From Hymenobacter sp. BT730 (GTDB taxonomy: Bacteria; Bacteroidota; Bacteroidia; Cytophagales; Hymenobacteraceae), in NCBI RefSeq assembly GCF_030542105.1, contig NZ_JAUOFB010000001.1, positions 1,550,001-1,614,000 of the forward strand: a stretch of 64,000 nt of DNA, written 5' to 3'. A model generated the notes under the pieces. That model was not told the DNA's origin. It ran no database searches and worked only from the letters and a program-made list of their open reading frames with translations. The translations under genes and the position numbers were made by a program. How positions within the stretch are numbered: the stretch's first letter is position 1; each line of letters begins with the position of its first letter. Below, piece by piece: positions 27,340-34,991 of the stretch.

Positions 27340-28320
27340 TTAGGCTGGCTGATGCCGGTTAGCTTTGAGCTGGGCCACTTCCAGCACATGCTGCATAACC
27401 CGGGATACTTCTTCCGCATTCACCTCGCCATGCTGCACGTGGGTGCGGTGCAAAGGTATGTTATAGTGTTGGCGCAGCCGATGGCATAGTTCCTCCGAAT
27501 CCACCAGAATTAAATCGGCGCGGCGCAAAGCCAGGCGCTCCAGCTCCTGAATCCACCCCCGGTCATCGGTCGTATTACGGTCGGAGCAGAGGGAATGCAC
27601 GTGCAGCACCAGCGGACGGCCCGTGCGCTGCCGAATTTCCATGGCGGCCAGCCAGGTGGGCCAGTCGGCCGCGTAAATCACCTGAAAAGGTTTCTCTGCT
27701 ACCAGAGGTGTAGCAAAGCGGGCGTATTGTATGACCCGAAAATTGAGACTGGCCCCATCGTTTACGCCACTGCTGAGAATGGCCAGCGCATGGTCGGGTG
27801 TGGTCCGCTCAGCATTGGGCGGCAGCAGGCTCCGGAAATCGGCCGGTTTTGGAGCCGGCTCTGCTGCCAGCGGCATGCCCTGGTCCAGGTCATTGGCTTC
27901 GTCGCCTTTCGGCTCGCCTATGCTGTCAAAGCCTGCCTCCAGTGGATCAATGAGAAGCTGAGAGGAAGGCCCCCCGTCTGTCGTAAAAGCAGCGCCTTGG
28001 CTATTAGCGAAAGGATCCTGCTCGGTGGGAGTCGCACCCTGATACGGAGCTGCCGGGCTTTCCCAACCCTGGCGCTGGGTAACAGCACCGCGCTCCTGCG
28101 CAATAGCCGCTTGTAGCTCTTCTACACTCAGGTTACCAATTGCGGTAAGCTCGGCGCCGGCTATGGGTTCGGTAGCGGCGGGCAGGGAGGGGAGCACCAC
28201 GGTCAGGTCAGTGTGAGAGGACAGAGTACGGGCCAGCCCCAGCGGCGCGGGTACCGAGGGCAGCTGGTGGTACGTGTCGTCCCAGCCCAATAGCAGTACC
28301 TTTAGGGGAGAGGTTTCCAT
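27340..28320 (-). CDS. Glycosyltransferase-like protein, N-terminal Rossmann half only
   Basis: 326 residues. It begins like a GT-B glycogen synthase/GT4 acceptor domain (KVLLLGWDDTYHQLPSVPAPLGLARTLSSHTDLTVVLPSLP). An acidic, Pro/Gln-rich, probably disordered insert follows (about 75-170). It resumes with the second part of the same fold (NFRVIQYARFATPLVAEKPFQVIYAADWPTW, PLVLHVHSLCSDRN, LERLALRRADLILVDSEELCHRL, YNIPLHRTHVQHGEV). It then stops: the C-terminal donor-binding domain with its E-x7-E motif is absent. It sits between the branching enzyme and the GH31, so a role in glucan metabolism is plausible. Catalysis is doubtful unless a partner supplies the missing half. Confidence 0.7.
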   Translation of the reverse strand: METSPLKVLLLGWDDTYHQLPSVPAPLGLARTLSSHTDLTVVLPSLPAATEPIAGAELTAIGNLSVEELQAAIAQERGAVTQRQGWESPAAPYQGATPTEQDPFANSQGAAFTTDGGPSSQLLIDPLEAGFDSIGEPKGDEANDLDQGMPLAAEPAPKPADFRSLLPPNAERTTPDHALAILSSGVNDGASLNFRVIQYARFATPLVAEKPFQVIYAADWPTWLAAMEIRQRTGRPLVLHVHSLCSDRNTTDDRGWIQELERLALRRADLILVDSEELCHRLRQHYNIPLHRTHVQHGEVNAEEVSRVMQHVLEVAQLKANRHQPA

Positions 28321-28348
28321 GAGGAAGCGTTGAGGGTAGGCGAAAAGT

Positions 28349-28382
28349 AAAAAGCCGCCTATATACGGGGAAACGGCTTTTT
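28349..28382. terminator. Terminator-like hairpin in a divergent promoter region
   Basis: AAAAAGCCG ... CGGCTTTTT with a 16-nt loop, lying between divergent genes where no terminator is required. On the minus strand a near-consensus promoter (TACTTTTC, 28342-28349) follows it, so it may insulate the two transcripts. Confidence 0.5.
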
Positions 28383-28450
28383 GGCAATCTACGATTAATG
28401 ATAGGTAAAATTCCTATGATTCGTTTTTACCTTGCGTAACGAAGCTCGTC

Positions 28451-28476
28451 TGTCCGGCCCGTCCGGACATTTTTTT
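28451..28476 (+). terminator. Terminator-like hairpin in the leader of the GH31 gene (possible attenuator)
   Basis: TGTCCGG-cccgt-CCGGACA followed directly by seven T, 20 nt ahead of the ATG at 28496. A promoter-like TACCTTGC lies at 28429-28436, so the hairpin would be inside the leader. Confidence 0.5.
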
Positions 28477-28495
28477 GCCCCGTACTCACACCTTC

Positions 28496-30922
28496 ATGGC
28501 CGATACAATTCAGGATAATAATTACATGATCAACGACCTGGTGTCGCGGAAGCAGGAGCTCTTCCCCGGCAAGGTCATTTCATCCCAAACCACTGACGAA
28601 GGTTTTCTTTTTTCTTGTGATAATGGCGTGCAGCTGATGCTGTACGTGGTAACCGATAAAATTCTGCGCTTTCGCTACGCGGCGGAAGGTCGTTTTGAGG
28701 CGGATTTCAGCTACGCCGTACCCGCCGACCAGCCCCGCCGCGAGCTGGAATTCCTGGAGTTCAAGGAAAAGCCCGACCACTACCGCATCACCACTGAGCG
28801 CCTGATCTGCACCGTGAGCAAGGAAAATGCCGGGGTGCGCATTCTGGACCGCTCGGGCACGCTGCTTTCCGCCGACGAAAAGGGCTTCCACTGGGAGTAC
28901 GACTACGAAACCGGCAACGATATCGTGAAGATGAGCAAGCAGGTGCAGAGCGGCGTGCACTACTATGGCCTCGGCGACAAGCCCGACAACATGAACCTGC
29001 GCGGCAAGCGCTACCAGAACTGGGGCACCGACACGTACGGCTACGTAAAAGGCTCGGACCCACTCTACAAGAACATTCCGTTTTATCTGGAGCTACACCA
29101 GAAAATTGCCCACGGCATTTTCTTCGATAACTCCTTTAAGTCCTTCTTCGACTTTGCCGCGGAGCGGGCCGATGTCACCAGCTTCTGGGCCATGGGCGGC
29201 GAGATGAACTACTACTTCATCTATGGCCCCACGCTCATGGAAGTCACCCAGGAGTATACCCGCCTCACGTGCCCGCCCGAGCTGCCCCCGCTGTGGGCGC
29301 TGGGCTACCACCAGTGCAAGTGGAGCTACTACCCCGAGAGCAACGTGAAGGCCATTGCCCAGGGCTTCCGCGACCGAAAAATCCCCTGCGACGCGCTCTA
29401 CCTGGACATCGACTACATGGATGGATTCCGGTGCTTTACCTGGAGCCCCACGCACTTCCCCGAGCCCAAGCGCATGGTGCAGGAGCTGGCCGAAGATGGC
29501 TTCAAGACCATCGTCATCATCGACCCCGGCATCAAGATTGACCCCAATTATTCGGTGTACACCGAGGCACTGGAGAACGACTATTTCTGCCGCCGCGGCG
29601 ACGGGCCCCTGATGAAGGGCTCCGTGTGGCCCGGTCTCTGCAACTTCCCCGATTTCACCCGCCCCACCGTGCGCGAGTGGTGGGCTGGCCTGTTCAAGGG
29701 CCTCATTGAGGAAACCGGCGTGAAGGGCGTGTGGAACGACATGAACGAGCCGGCCGTGTTCGAGAAAGGCACTTTCCCGGATGACGTGCGCTTTGATTAC
29801 GACGGCCACCCCGGCACGCACCGCAAGGCGCACAACGTGTACGGCATGCAGATGGCCCGCGCCACCAACGACGGCGTGAAGCGGTTTGCTTACCCTAACC
29901 GCCCGTTCACCATCACGCGCAGCACCTACGCCGGTGGGCAGCGCTACTCCTCCGGCTGGACCGGTGACAACATTGCCTCCTGGGAGCACCTTTGGCTGGC
30001 TAACATTCAGTGCCAGCGTCTGAGCATTTCCGGCTTCTCCTTTGTGGGCTCAGATGTTGGTGGTTTTATTGACACGCCGGATGGCGAGCTGTATGTGCGC
30101 TGGGTAGCGCTGGCGGCCTTCCACCCGTTCTTCCGCACCCACTCCAGCGGCGACCACGGCGACCAGGAGCCCTGGTCTTTCGGGCAGGAGTTCTGCGACC
30201 TGGCTAAGTCGTTTATTGAGTTGCGCTACCGCCTGCTGCCCTACATGTACACCACCTTCTGGCAGTACGTGCAGGAAGGCACGCCCATGTTGCGCCCCTT
30301 GGCTTTCCTCGACCAGAACGACACCGACACCTACCTGCGCATGGCCGAGTTTGCGCTGGGCGACCACCTGCTGGTGTGCCCCATTACGCAGGCCGGCGCC
30401 GATGGCCGCTGGATGTATCTGCCTCGCGGCAACTGGTTCTACTACTGGACCGATGAGCCCAAAGGCGGCGGGGCCGAAGTATGGGCCAGTGCTGGTTTAG
30501 ACCGGATTCCATTGTTTGTGCGCGCGGGTGCTGTTATTCCTTTCTACCCCGTCATGCAGTACGTGGGTGAGAAAGTGGTGGAGCAACTCACCCTGCACGT
30601 GTACTACACCGAAGGCGACGAGGTGAGCGTGCTCTACGAGGATGGCGGCGAAGGCTACGGCTATGCCAAAGGCCAGAGCACTACGCGGCACTTCCGGGTG
30701 CACGGAAACGATAATAGCTTCAGCCTGAAGCAGGAAATTACGGGTCCCTTTGAGCCTACCTACGAAACCTACAGCGTGGTCCTGCATGGCTTCCCGTTCG
30801 CGCCCGCCATGGTAACTGTAGATGGCCAGCCCGTGGAAGCTACACAAGGCGTAACCGAAGCCGGCCTCGCGCTGCCCCATGTTATTGTATCGGCAGGTTT
30901 TGGAGAAATAGTAGTTCAATAG
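28496..30922 (+). CDS. Cytoplasmic GH31 alpha-glucosidase
   Basis: 808 residues with no signal peptide. The GH31 N-terminal sandwich (FLFSCDNGVQLMLYVVTDKILRF, the GLGDKPDNMNLRG loop) leads to the barrel: PPLWALGYHQCKWSYYPES, DALYLDIDYMDGFRCFTW, nucleophile Asp415 in GVWNDMNEPAVF and acid/base Asp491 in SGWTGDNIASW. It also has GSDVGGF and RLLPYMYT. These blocks are close to alpha-glucosidase II/MalA-like enzymes that release glucose from maltodextrin ends. The ATG at 28496 is chosen; a TTG 21 nt upstream lies right after the T-run of the leader hairpin. Unlike the GH31 at 18340-21363 it should act inside the cell, with the branching enzyme upstream as likely partner. Confidence 0.94.
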   Translation: MADTIQDNNYMINDLVSRKQELFPGKVISSQTTDEGFLFSCDNGVQLMLYVVTDKILRFRYAAEGRFEADFSYAVPADQPRRELEFLEFKEKPDHYRITTERLICTVSKENAGVRILDRSGTLLSADEKGFHWEYDYETGNDIVKMSKQVQSGVHYYGLGDKPDNMNLRGKRYQNWGTDTYGYVKGSDPLYKNIPFYLELHQKIAHGIFFDNSFKSFFDFAAERADVTSFWAMGGEMNYYFIYGPTLMEVTQEYTRLTCPPELPPLWALGYHQCKWSYYPESNVKAIAQGFRDRKIPCDALYLDIDYMDGFRCFTWSPTHFPEPKRMVQELAEDGFKTIVIIDPGIKIDPNYSVYTEALENDYFCRRGDGPLMKGSVWPGLCNFPDFTRPTVREWWAGLFKGLIEETGVKGVWNDMNEPAVFEKGTFPDDVRFDYDGHPGTHRKAHNVYGMQMARATNDGVKRFAYPNRPFTITRSTYAGGQRYSSGWTGDNIASWEHLWLANIQCQRLSISGFSFVGSDVGGFIDTPDGELYVRWVALAAFHPFFRTHSSGDHGDQEPWSFGQEFCDLAKSFIELRYRLLPYMYTTFWQYVQEGTPMLRPLAFLDQNDTDTYLRMAEFALGDHLLVCPITQAGADGRWMYLPRGNWFYYWTDEPKGGGAEVWASAGLDRIPLFVRAGAVIPFYPVMQYVGEKVVEQLTLHVYYTEGDEVSVLYEDGGEGYGYAKGQSTTRHFRVHGNDNSFSLKQEITGPFEPTYETYSVVLHGFPFAPAMVTVDGQPVEATQGVTEAGLALPHVIVSAGFGEIVVQ

Positions 30923-30944
30923 TCAGCCCAGACCATCCTGATTC

Positions 30945-30987
30945 TAAAGCAACAGCGCCCGGCCATTGGTCGGGCGCTGTTGCTTTA
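30945..30987. terminator. Intrinsic terminator, bidirectional
   Basis: TAAAGCAACAGCGCCCG pairs perfectly with CGGGCGCTGTTGCTTTA (17-bp stem) between the convergent GH31 and lipase-like genes. Confidence 0.88.
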
Positions 30988-31069
30988 ATCAAGTAACGCT
31001 CCTGGCTAAAGTGTGTCTTCTTTTTGCAGACGCTGGTAATTCTAGCTAAGCATACAGCAGGCTGCTGCC

Positions 31070-32203
31070 TCAGATATTCTCCCGCAGATACTGATACACT
31101 TGCTCGTTAGAAAGCAGCGTGCCGTGGTGCTGTTGCGCAAAAGTGCGCGTGCTTACTTGCACATCGGGCGGCAGGGCAGGGTCACCAAAAACAAGGCCGA
31201 CGGCGCTGCCGGCACCCACCAGTCCGTCGCCAAAGTAATGCGCCAAGGCCGATGCGGTGGATTTCAGCAGGGAGCCTACCAGAATATGGTAATGCACGCC
31301 GGCTAGTGGCGGCACCAGGGTGCGCGGGGGCAATAGGTCGTCGGCGTTTGGGTGCTGCCAGTCTTCATCCACCAGCCGGGCATGGCGTAAGTCCTTAATG
31401 CCGTTGCTGCGCCGGTCCAGCAGCTGGCTCAGGAAACGGGTGGGGCGCAGATTGATTTTGCGCAGGGCCATGGAGGTGAGGTAGCTGTTCTGCTCCAAAA
31501 AAGAGCCCTCATTGGGGACACCCAGCAGAAATACCGTTTTCAAATTCTCTACCCAGGTGGCAGAAGCAATTGGGTTTTCAACTGGCTCAAAGGCCAGATC
31601 TGATGCTGCCGTAGTTTTTGGCTTCGAGCCATAATATCCTGCGGAACGGATGACCAGACCGCCCATGCTGTGGCCCACCAGCACCAACTCCTGTGTGGCT
31701 TCCGGAAACGTAGTTGCCAACTCCGTGAGGAGCTGGCTGAGCAGGCGGCCGTTCTGGGAGATGTGCAGGCCGGAATTGAAACGCACATACAGGCAGTGCA
31801 CCGACAGTTCCTGTTGCAAATTAGGCCCATAGCGGGGTGTGGCACCGGGGCCGGTTTGCCAGATTAGCTCGTCGCCCATCAGCCCGTGCAGGAATACGAC
31901 GGTTCTGTGGCGGTCAGGGGAGAGGTGCAAGTGGGCAACTGGTACATCGGCGCCATGGCGGCGGAAGCTCATCTGAATGGCCCGCGGGTCGTGACGTTCG
32001 GCTAGTTGGTCGCCGAATGCGCCGTTGAGCACCGGCAGGGTAAAGTGGCGGTTGGCCTGGGTGGTGTGGTAGAGGTAACTCAGGCCATCGGCGGGCAACC
32101 CGGCCGCCCGGCGCGCCGCCGCGCCCAGCTTCTGCCAGCGGGAAGGCGGCGTGGGCTCGGAGGCATCTTCAGCGGGTGGAACGAGGGGAGGAGTATCGGG
32201 CAC
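31070..32203 (-). CDS. Alpha/beta hydrolase (lipase/PGAP1-like)
   Basis: About 377 residues. The alpha/beta-hydrolase core is visible: VVFLHGLMGDELIW (oxyanion loop), nucleophile elbow VGHSMGGLV (Ser about 179), and VFLLGVPNEGSFLEQ after it, as in triacylglycerol lipase and PGAP1-type proteins. No signal peptide is apparent. The frame is open to a TTG at 32224, but those bases are the end of TAAATTTG, a consensus promoter, so I place the start at the GTG at 32203. The next ATG is too far inside. Substrate unknown. It lies downstream of the rhomboid gene on the same strand with a 60-nt gap and its own promoter. Confidence 0.8.
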   Translation of the reverse strand: MPDTPPLVPPAEDASEPTPPSRWQKLGAAARRAAGLPADGLSYLYHTTQANRHFTLPVLNGAFGDQLAERHDPRAIQMSFRRHGADVPVAHLHLSPDRHRTVVFLHGLMGDELIWQTGPGATPRYGPNLQQELSVHCLYVRFNSGLHISQNGRLLSQLLTELATTFPEATQELVLVGHSMGGLVIRSAGYYGSKPKTTAASDLAFEPVENPIASATWVENLKTVFLLGVPNEGSFLEQNSYLTSMALRKINLRPTRFLSQLLDRRSNGIKDLRHARLVDEDWQHPNADDLLPPRTLVPPLAGVHYHILVGSLLKSTASALAHYFGDGLVGAGSAVGLVFGDPALPPDVQVSTRTFAQQHHGTLLSNEQVYQYLRENI

Positions 32204-32221
32204 AGTAGCAGCGGTATAAAG

Positions 32222-32229
32222 CAAATTTA
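32222..32229 (-). promoter_or_regulatory. Bacteroidota -7 promoter element ahead of lipase-like gene
   Basis: The minus strand reads TAAATTTG, an exact TAnnTTTG match, between the rhomboid stop and the lipase-like coding region. It covers the first possible start codon (TTG). Confidence 0.45.
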
Positions 32230-32263
32230 CGGTAGAAATGCCCGGCGCGTCTAAGCAACTATC

Positions 32264-33112
32264 TTAGGTAGTGGGCGGCGGGGAAAGCCGGCTCCAGATG
32301 CCTAACGCTACCCCAGCCAGCAGGCCTAAAAGCAGCCCACCCAGGTGCGCTGCATTGTCTACGTGAGGCTGTTGTAGGCCATAGGCCAGGCTGGTGGCCG
32401 TTACAAAGAGTGTGTTAACCAGCAAGGCCAGCCGCTGGGGGCGCGTGAGGTGCCGGGCGCCCGTAGCCACTAAGGCCAGGAGCAAGCCATACAACCCAAA
32501 AATTGCCCCGGAAGCTCCCACGCCGTTTACACCACTGGCATGCCACCATAGGCTGAGAACATTGCCTGCAACCCCGCTAAGCAAGTACACCAGCAACATG
32601 CGCCAGCGCCCTACCAGCGGCTCGGCCAGGACGCCAATAAACACCAAAGCATAGCTGTTGAGCAGCAGGTGCGCAATGCCGCCATGCAGAAAGCAAGCCG
32701 TAAACAGCCGCCACCACTGCCCGCGCAGCGTGAGAGGAGAGAAGTTGGAACCCCAGTTAATCAGGTCGGTACCGTCGGGGTGCAGTGGGTTTACGCCTTG
32801 CGCTACCATCAGCCCAAAAACTGCCAGATTCAGCAACAGCAACAGGGGCGTAATAAAATAGCTGCCGCCGGGCCGGAAAACCCGGCTGGCCTGCTTCCAC
32901 CAGGAAGGCTCACCGGCCTCTTCCTGCTGAGGAGCTGGCTTAGAATGACGGGGCTGGGGCAGGTCAGCAGGTACCAACCCGCGCCGCTGCAACTCCAGCA
33001 ATGCGGCGTGACCCAGCTCCGGGGGGTAGCGCCGGGCGTGCTGCGCCAGATACAGTAATTCAGCATCACTGAGGCGAGCAAAATCGGTGGGCTGGTCTTC
33101 GGCTGGCAGCAT
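32264..33112 (-). CDS. Rhomboid-family intramembrane serine protease
   Basis: 282 residues. A cytoplasmic N-terminus carries a short helical motif (LSDAELLYLAQHARRYP, about 15-45) and a Pro/Gln/Glu linker. Six transmembrane segments follow with the rhomboid signature: His143, His148 and Asn152 in FLHGGIAHLLLNSY, catalytic Ser201 in GVGASGAIFGLYG and His256 in DNAAHLGGLLLG. It should cleave membrane-embedded substrates, none of which can be named. The N-terminal motif recurs in the protein encoded just upstream on the same strand (33164-33973), so the two may be co-expressed; the gap is 51 nt. Confidence 0.93.
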   Translation of the reverse strand: MLPAEDQPTDFARLSDAELLYLAQHARRYPPELGHAALLELQRRGLVPADLPQPRHSKPAPQQEEAGEPSWWKQASRVFRPGGSYFITPLLLLLNLAVFGLMVAQGVNPLHPDGTDLINWGSNFSPLTLRGQWWRLFTACFLHGGIAHLLLNSYALVFIGVLAEPLVGRWRMLLVYLLSGVAGNVLSLWWHASGVNGVGASGAIFGLYGLLLALVATGARHLTRPQRLALLVNTLFVTATSLAYGLQQPHVDNAAHLGGLLLGLLAGVALGIWSRLSPPPTT

Positions 33113-33163
33113 AGAGGTACAGAACAGCGTAGCCAGCCGAAGGTTGATTTGCCGGGCGGCTGG

Positions 33164-33973
33164 TTATTTACCCAGATTCATGTGCAGGGTAGTGGCTTTG
33201 CCCTGTAGCTCATTCAGCATTTGCGGTACCGGTGCCAGGGCCACCCGCACCTGCTTATTTATGGGCGGGTTGCTGAGCTGGTAGTTGCCGCGCATCAGGG
33301 TCAGGGCCGTCATTTCGCGCTGGGCTATGTCCTTCATCAGGTCCACGCGGGCTTGCATAATGGGCTTCAGGTTGTGGTTATATACCAGCACACTGGTGAG
33401 CTTGTGCCATTCCTGAAGGGTTAAATCAGTCTGGACGGGAAAGTTTGCATCCAGACGGGCAGCGGCCACTTCCTTGTTTAAATAGGCCGACTGATGCTCG
33501 GCATTCCAGAATCGGCGGGCCAGAATCAGGTACTTGCGCGTGGCCTTTTCGTCTCGGCGGGCTGAGGCCGGGAGCAACCGCTCCATTCGCTGCACGCTGG
33601 CCTCTGTTTGGGCCTCAAAGTTAGGAATGGGGCGCGAGGCCACCGTTTCCAGAACAGCTGGGCCGGAAGTGGTGGAAGAACCGGGTTTAGCCGGCATATA
33701 CCACCAGTAAAGCGCAGCGCCACCTACTAGTAGCACCACCGTCATTACGGCCGACCAGTTAATGCGAGACCCGGAATCCGTGTCCCACTCTATCTGGTTA
33801 TCCTGGGCTGTAGCAATGGCTAGGTATGGATTAATGCCCCGTTGGCGTAGTTCCTGTTGAGCGGCGGTTACTAAGGTCTCGTGGTATAAGCTTGGATTGC
33901 GGATCAGAAATAGAAGTTCATCCGTCGTTTTCTGTGTTAGAAAATCAGAGCCCGAAGCACTGGAAGTTGACAT
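33164..33973 (-). CDS. Hypothetical membrane-anchored protein sharing the rhomboid neighbour's N-terminal motif
   Basis: 269 residues from the ATG at 33973 (MSTSSASGSDFLTQKTTDEL). The frame is open to 34081, but the added part is not convincing. Residues about 16-47 (TDELLFLIRNPSLYHETL ... AAQQELRQRG) resemble residues 15-45 of the downstream rhomboid. A single transmembrane helix lies at about 74-92 (WSAVMTVVLLVGGAALYWW). The rest is probably a soluble, mostly helical domain (about 120-269) rich in Arg, Leu and Gln. No catalytic motif or known family is apparent. Its position just before the rhomboid gene makes a regulator, partner or substrate conceivable; this is inference. Confidence 0.65.
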   Translation of the reverse strand: MSTSSASGSDFLTQKTTDELLFLIRNPSLYHETLVTAAQQELRQRGINPYLAIATAQDNQIEWDTDSGSRINWSAVMTVVLLVGGAALYWWYMPAKPGSSTTSGPAVLETVASRPIPNFEAQTEASVQRMERLLPASARRDEKATRKYLILARRFWNAEHQSAYLNKEVAAARLDANFPVQTDLTLQEWHKLTSVLVYNHNLKPIMQARVDLMKDIAQREMTALTLMRGNYQLSNPPINKQVRVALAPVPQMLNELQGKATTLHMNLGK

Positions 33974-34100
33974 TAGTGAAAAGAATAGATAATGGTTAAA
34001 CAATAAGGCGGCAAGATACTGGAAAGCCGTGCTCAACCACCCGGCGCAGGCCGCGTATAGCCAGAAATACTTAGGTCTCACTTATATCCCAATAAGCCCT

Positions 34101-34406
34101 ATGCAACCCGACGACACTCCCCAGCCACCCCTCGACCAGGACACCAGTAATCATGATCGGGCCCGCGACTTCCAGCCGGAAGGGCGCCAGGCACCGGGCA
34201 CCGGCGAAGCCCTGCGGGGCCTCAACGCTGATGACAGCTCCGGCAGCGGCGGTACCGAAGGCGGCCGGCCCATTAAAGGCAAGAATGTGAGCCGCAGCAC
34301 CCAGTACGACACGCCCGGCAATGCTGCCGAAGGCGACGTAGGCGGGGGCACAACCAGCAGCGGTACCGGGGTTTCAGGCGGCGAAGGCGGCCAGGTGACC
34401 CTGTAA
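34101..34406 (+). CDS. Small disordered hypothetical protein (first of a tandem pair)
   Basis: 101 residues from the ATG at 34101 (MQPDDTPQPPLDQDTSNHD). It is highly polar and rich in Gly, Ser, Thr, Asp and Glu, with almost no hydrophobic core and no signal peptide, so probably intrinsically disordered. Segments such as GGRPIKGKNVSRSTQYDTPG and GEGGQVTL are reminiscent of small stress-type or surface-coat proteins, but no family is recognised. It is followed after 30 nt by a second protein with a similar start (MQNDPQPTDN) and composition. Confidence 0.55.
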   Translation: MQPDDTPQPPLDQDTSNHDRARDFQPEGRQAPGTGEALRGLNADDSSGSGGTEGGRPIKGKNVSRSTQYDTPGNAAEGDVGGGTTSSGTGVSGGEGGQVTL

Positions 34407-34436
34407 ACTCTCTTTCACCCATTTGTTTTCTTCTAC

Positions 34437-34679
34437 ATGCAAAACGACCCACAGCCCACCGACAATACGCAGCCAAATACCCCTCAGGAATCGGCGAAGC
34501 CCAATACCAACCAGCAGCCAGCTAAAGGCCAGCCGGAGCATACCAGCACCCAGGAAGATATGGGGGATGGTGAAGGCATCCGGGGTGGCTACGGCAACTC
34601 AGACCAGACCAATGGGATGGAAGGCGGCGAAGAACCTCAGCCGCACAACGACCTCACGCGCCGCGGCGTAGGGGACTAA
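34437..34679 (+). CDS. Small disordered hypothetical protein (second of a tandem pair)
   Basis: 80 residues (MQNDPQPTDNTQPNTPQES ...). It is rich in Gln, Asn, Pro, Thr and Gly and probably unstructured. It shares the opening pattern MQ-x-D...PQP and a Gly/Glu-rich tail (GGYGNSDQTNGMEGGEE) with the upstream 101-residue protein, suggesting an old duplication. The 30-nt gap and shared strand suggest one transcript. Followed by a hairpin at 34783-34819. Confidence 0.55.
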   Translation: MQNDPQPTDNTQPNTPQESAKPNTNQQPAKGQPEHTSTQEDMGDGEGIRGGYGNSDQTNGMEGGEEPQPHNDLTRRGVGD

Positions 34680-34782
34680 CTTAGTTCGCCAGCTACAGCC
34701 TGCCTGCAACATTGCCAATGACGGCGGCATCAACTATGCCGAAAAGCATAAGGCAGGGTAGTATTCTTTGCGCATAGGATTA

Positions 34783-34819
34783 ATCAACGCCCAGATAGAT
34801 TTTCTGCCTGGGCGTTGAT
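34783..34819 (+). terminator. Hairpin downstream of the tandem small genes
   Basis: ATCAACGCCCAG and CTGGGCGTTGAT form a perfect 12-bp stem with a 13-nt loop. There is no T-run directly after it, so termination efficiency is uncertain. The remaining intergenic DNA up to 34991 holds nothing else I can identify. Confidence 0.5.
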
Positions 34820-34991
34820 GTATAGCTACTTATCGAAATAATTTCAGGTAAAATTGACTTTTGCCCAGGTACCAGGTATCCGGTAGTTACTAAGTAGGAA
34901 ATAGGACAGAAATAAAGGGCATTGTTGAGCTTTTTCTCGTTATACCGCCCGGCACTGCGTAATTTCGAGGCTTATTCCTCGTTTGGTGCTG

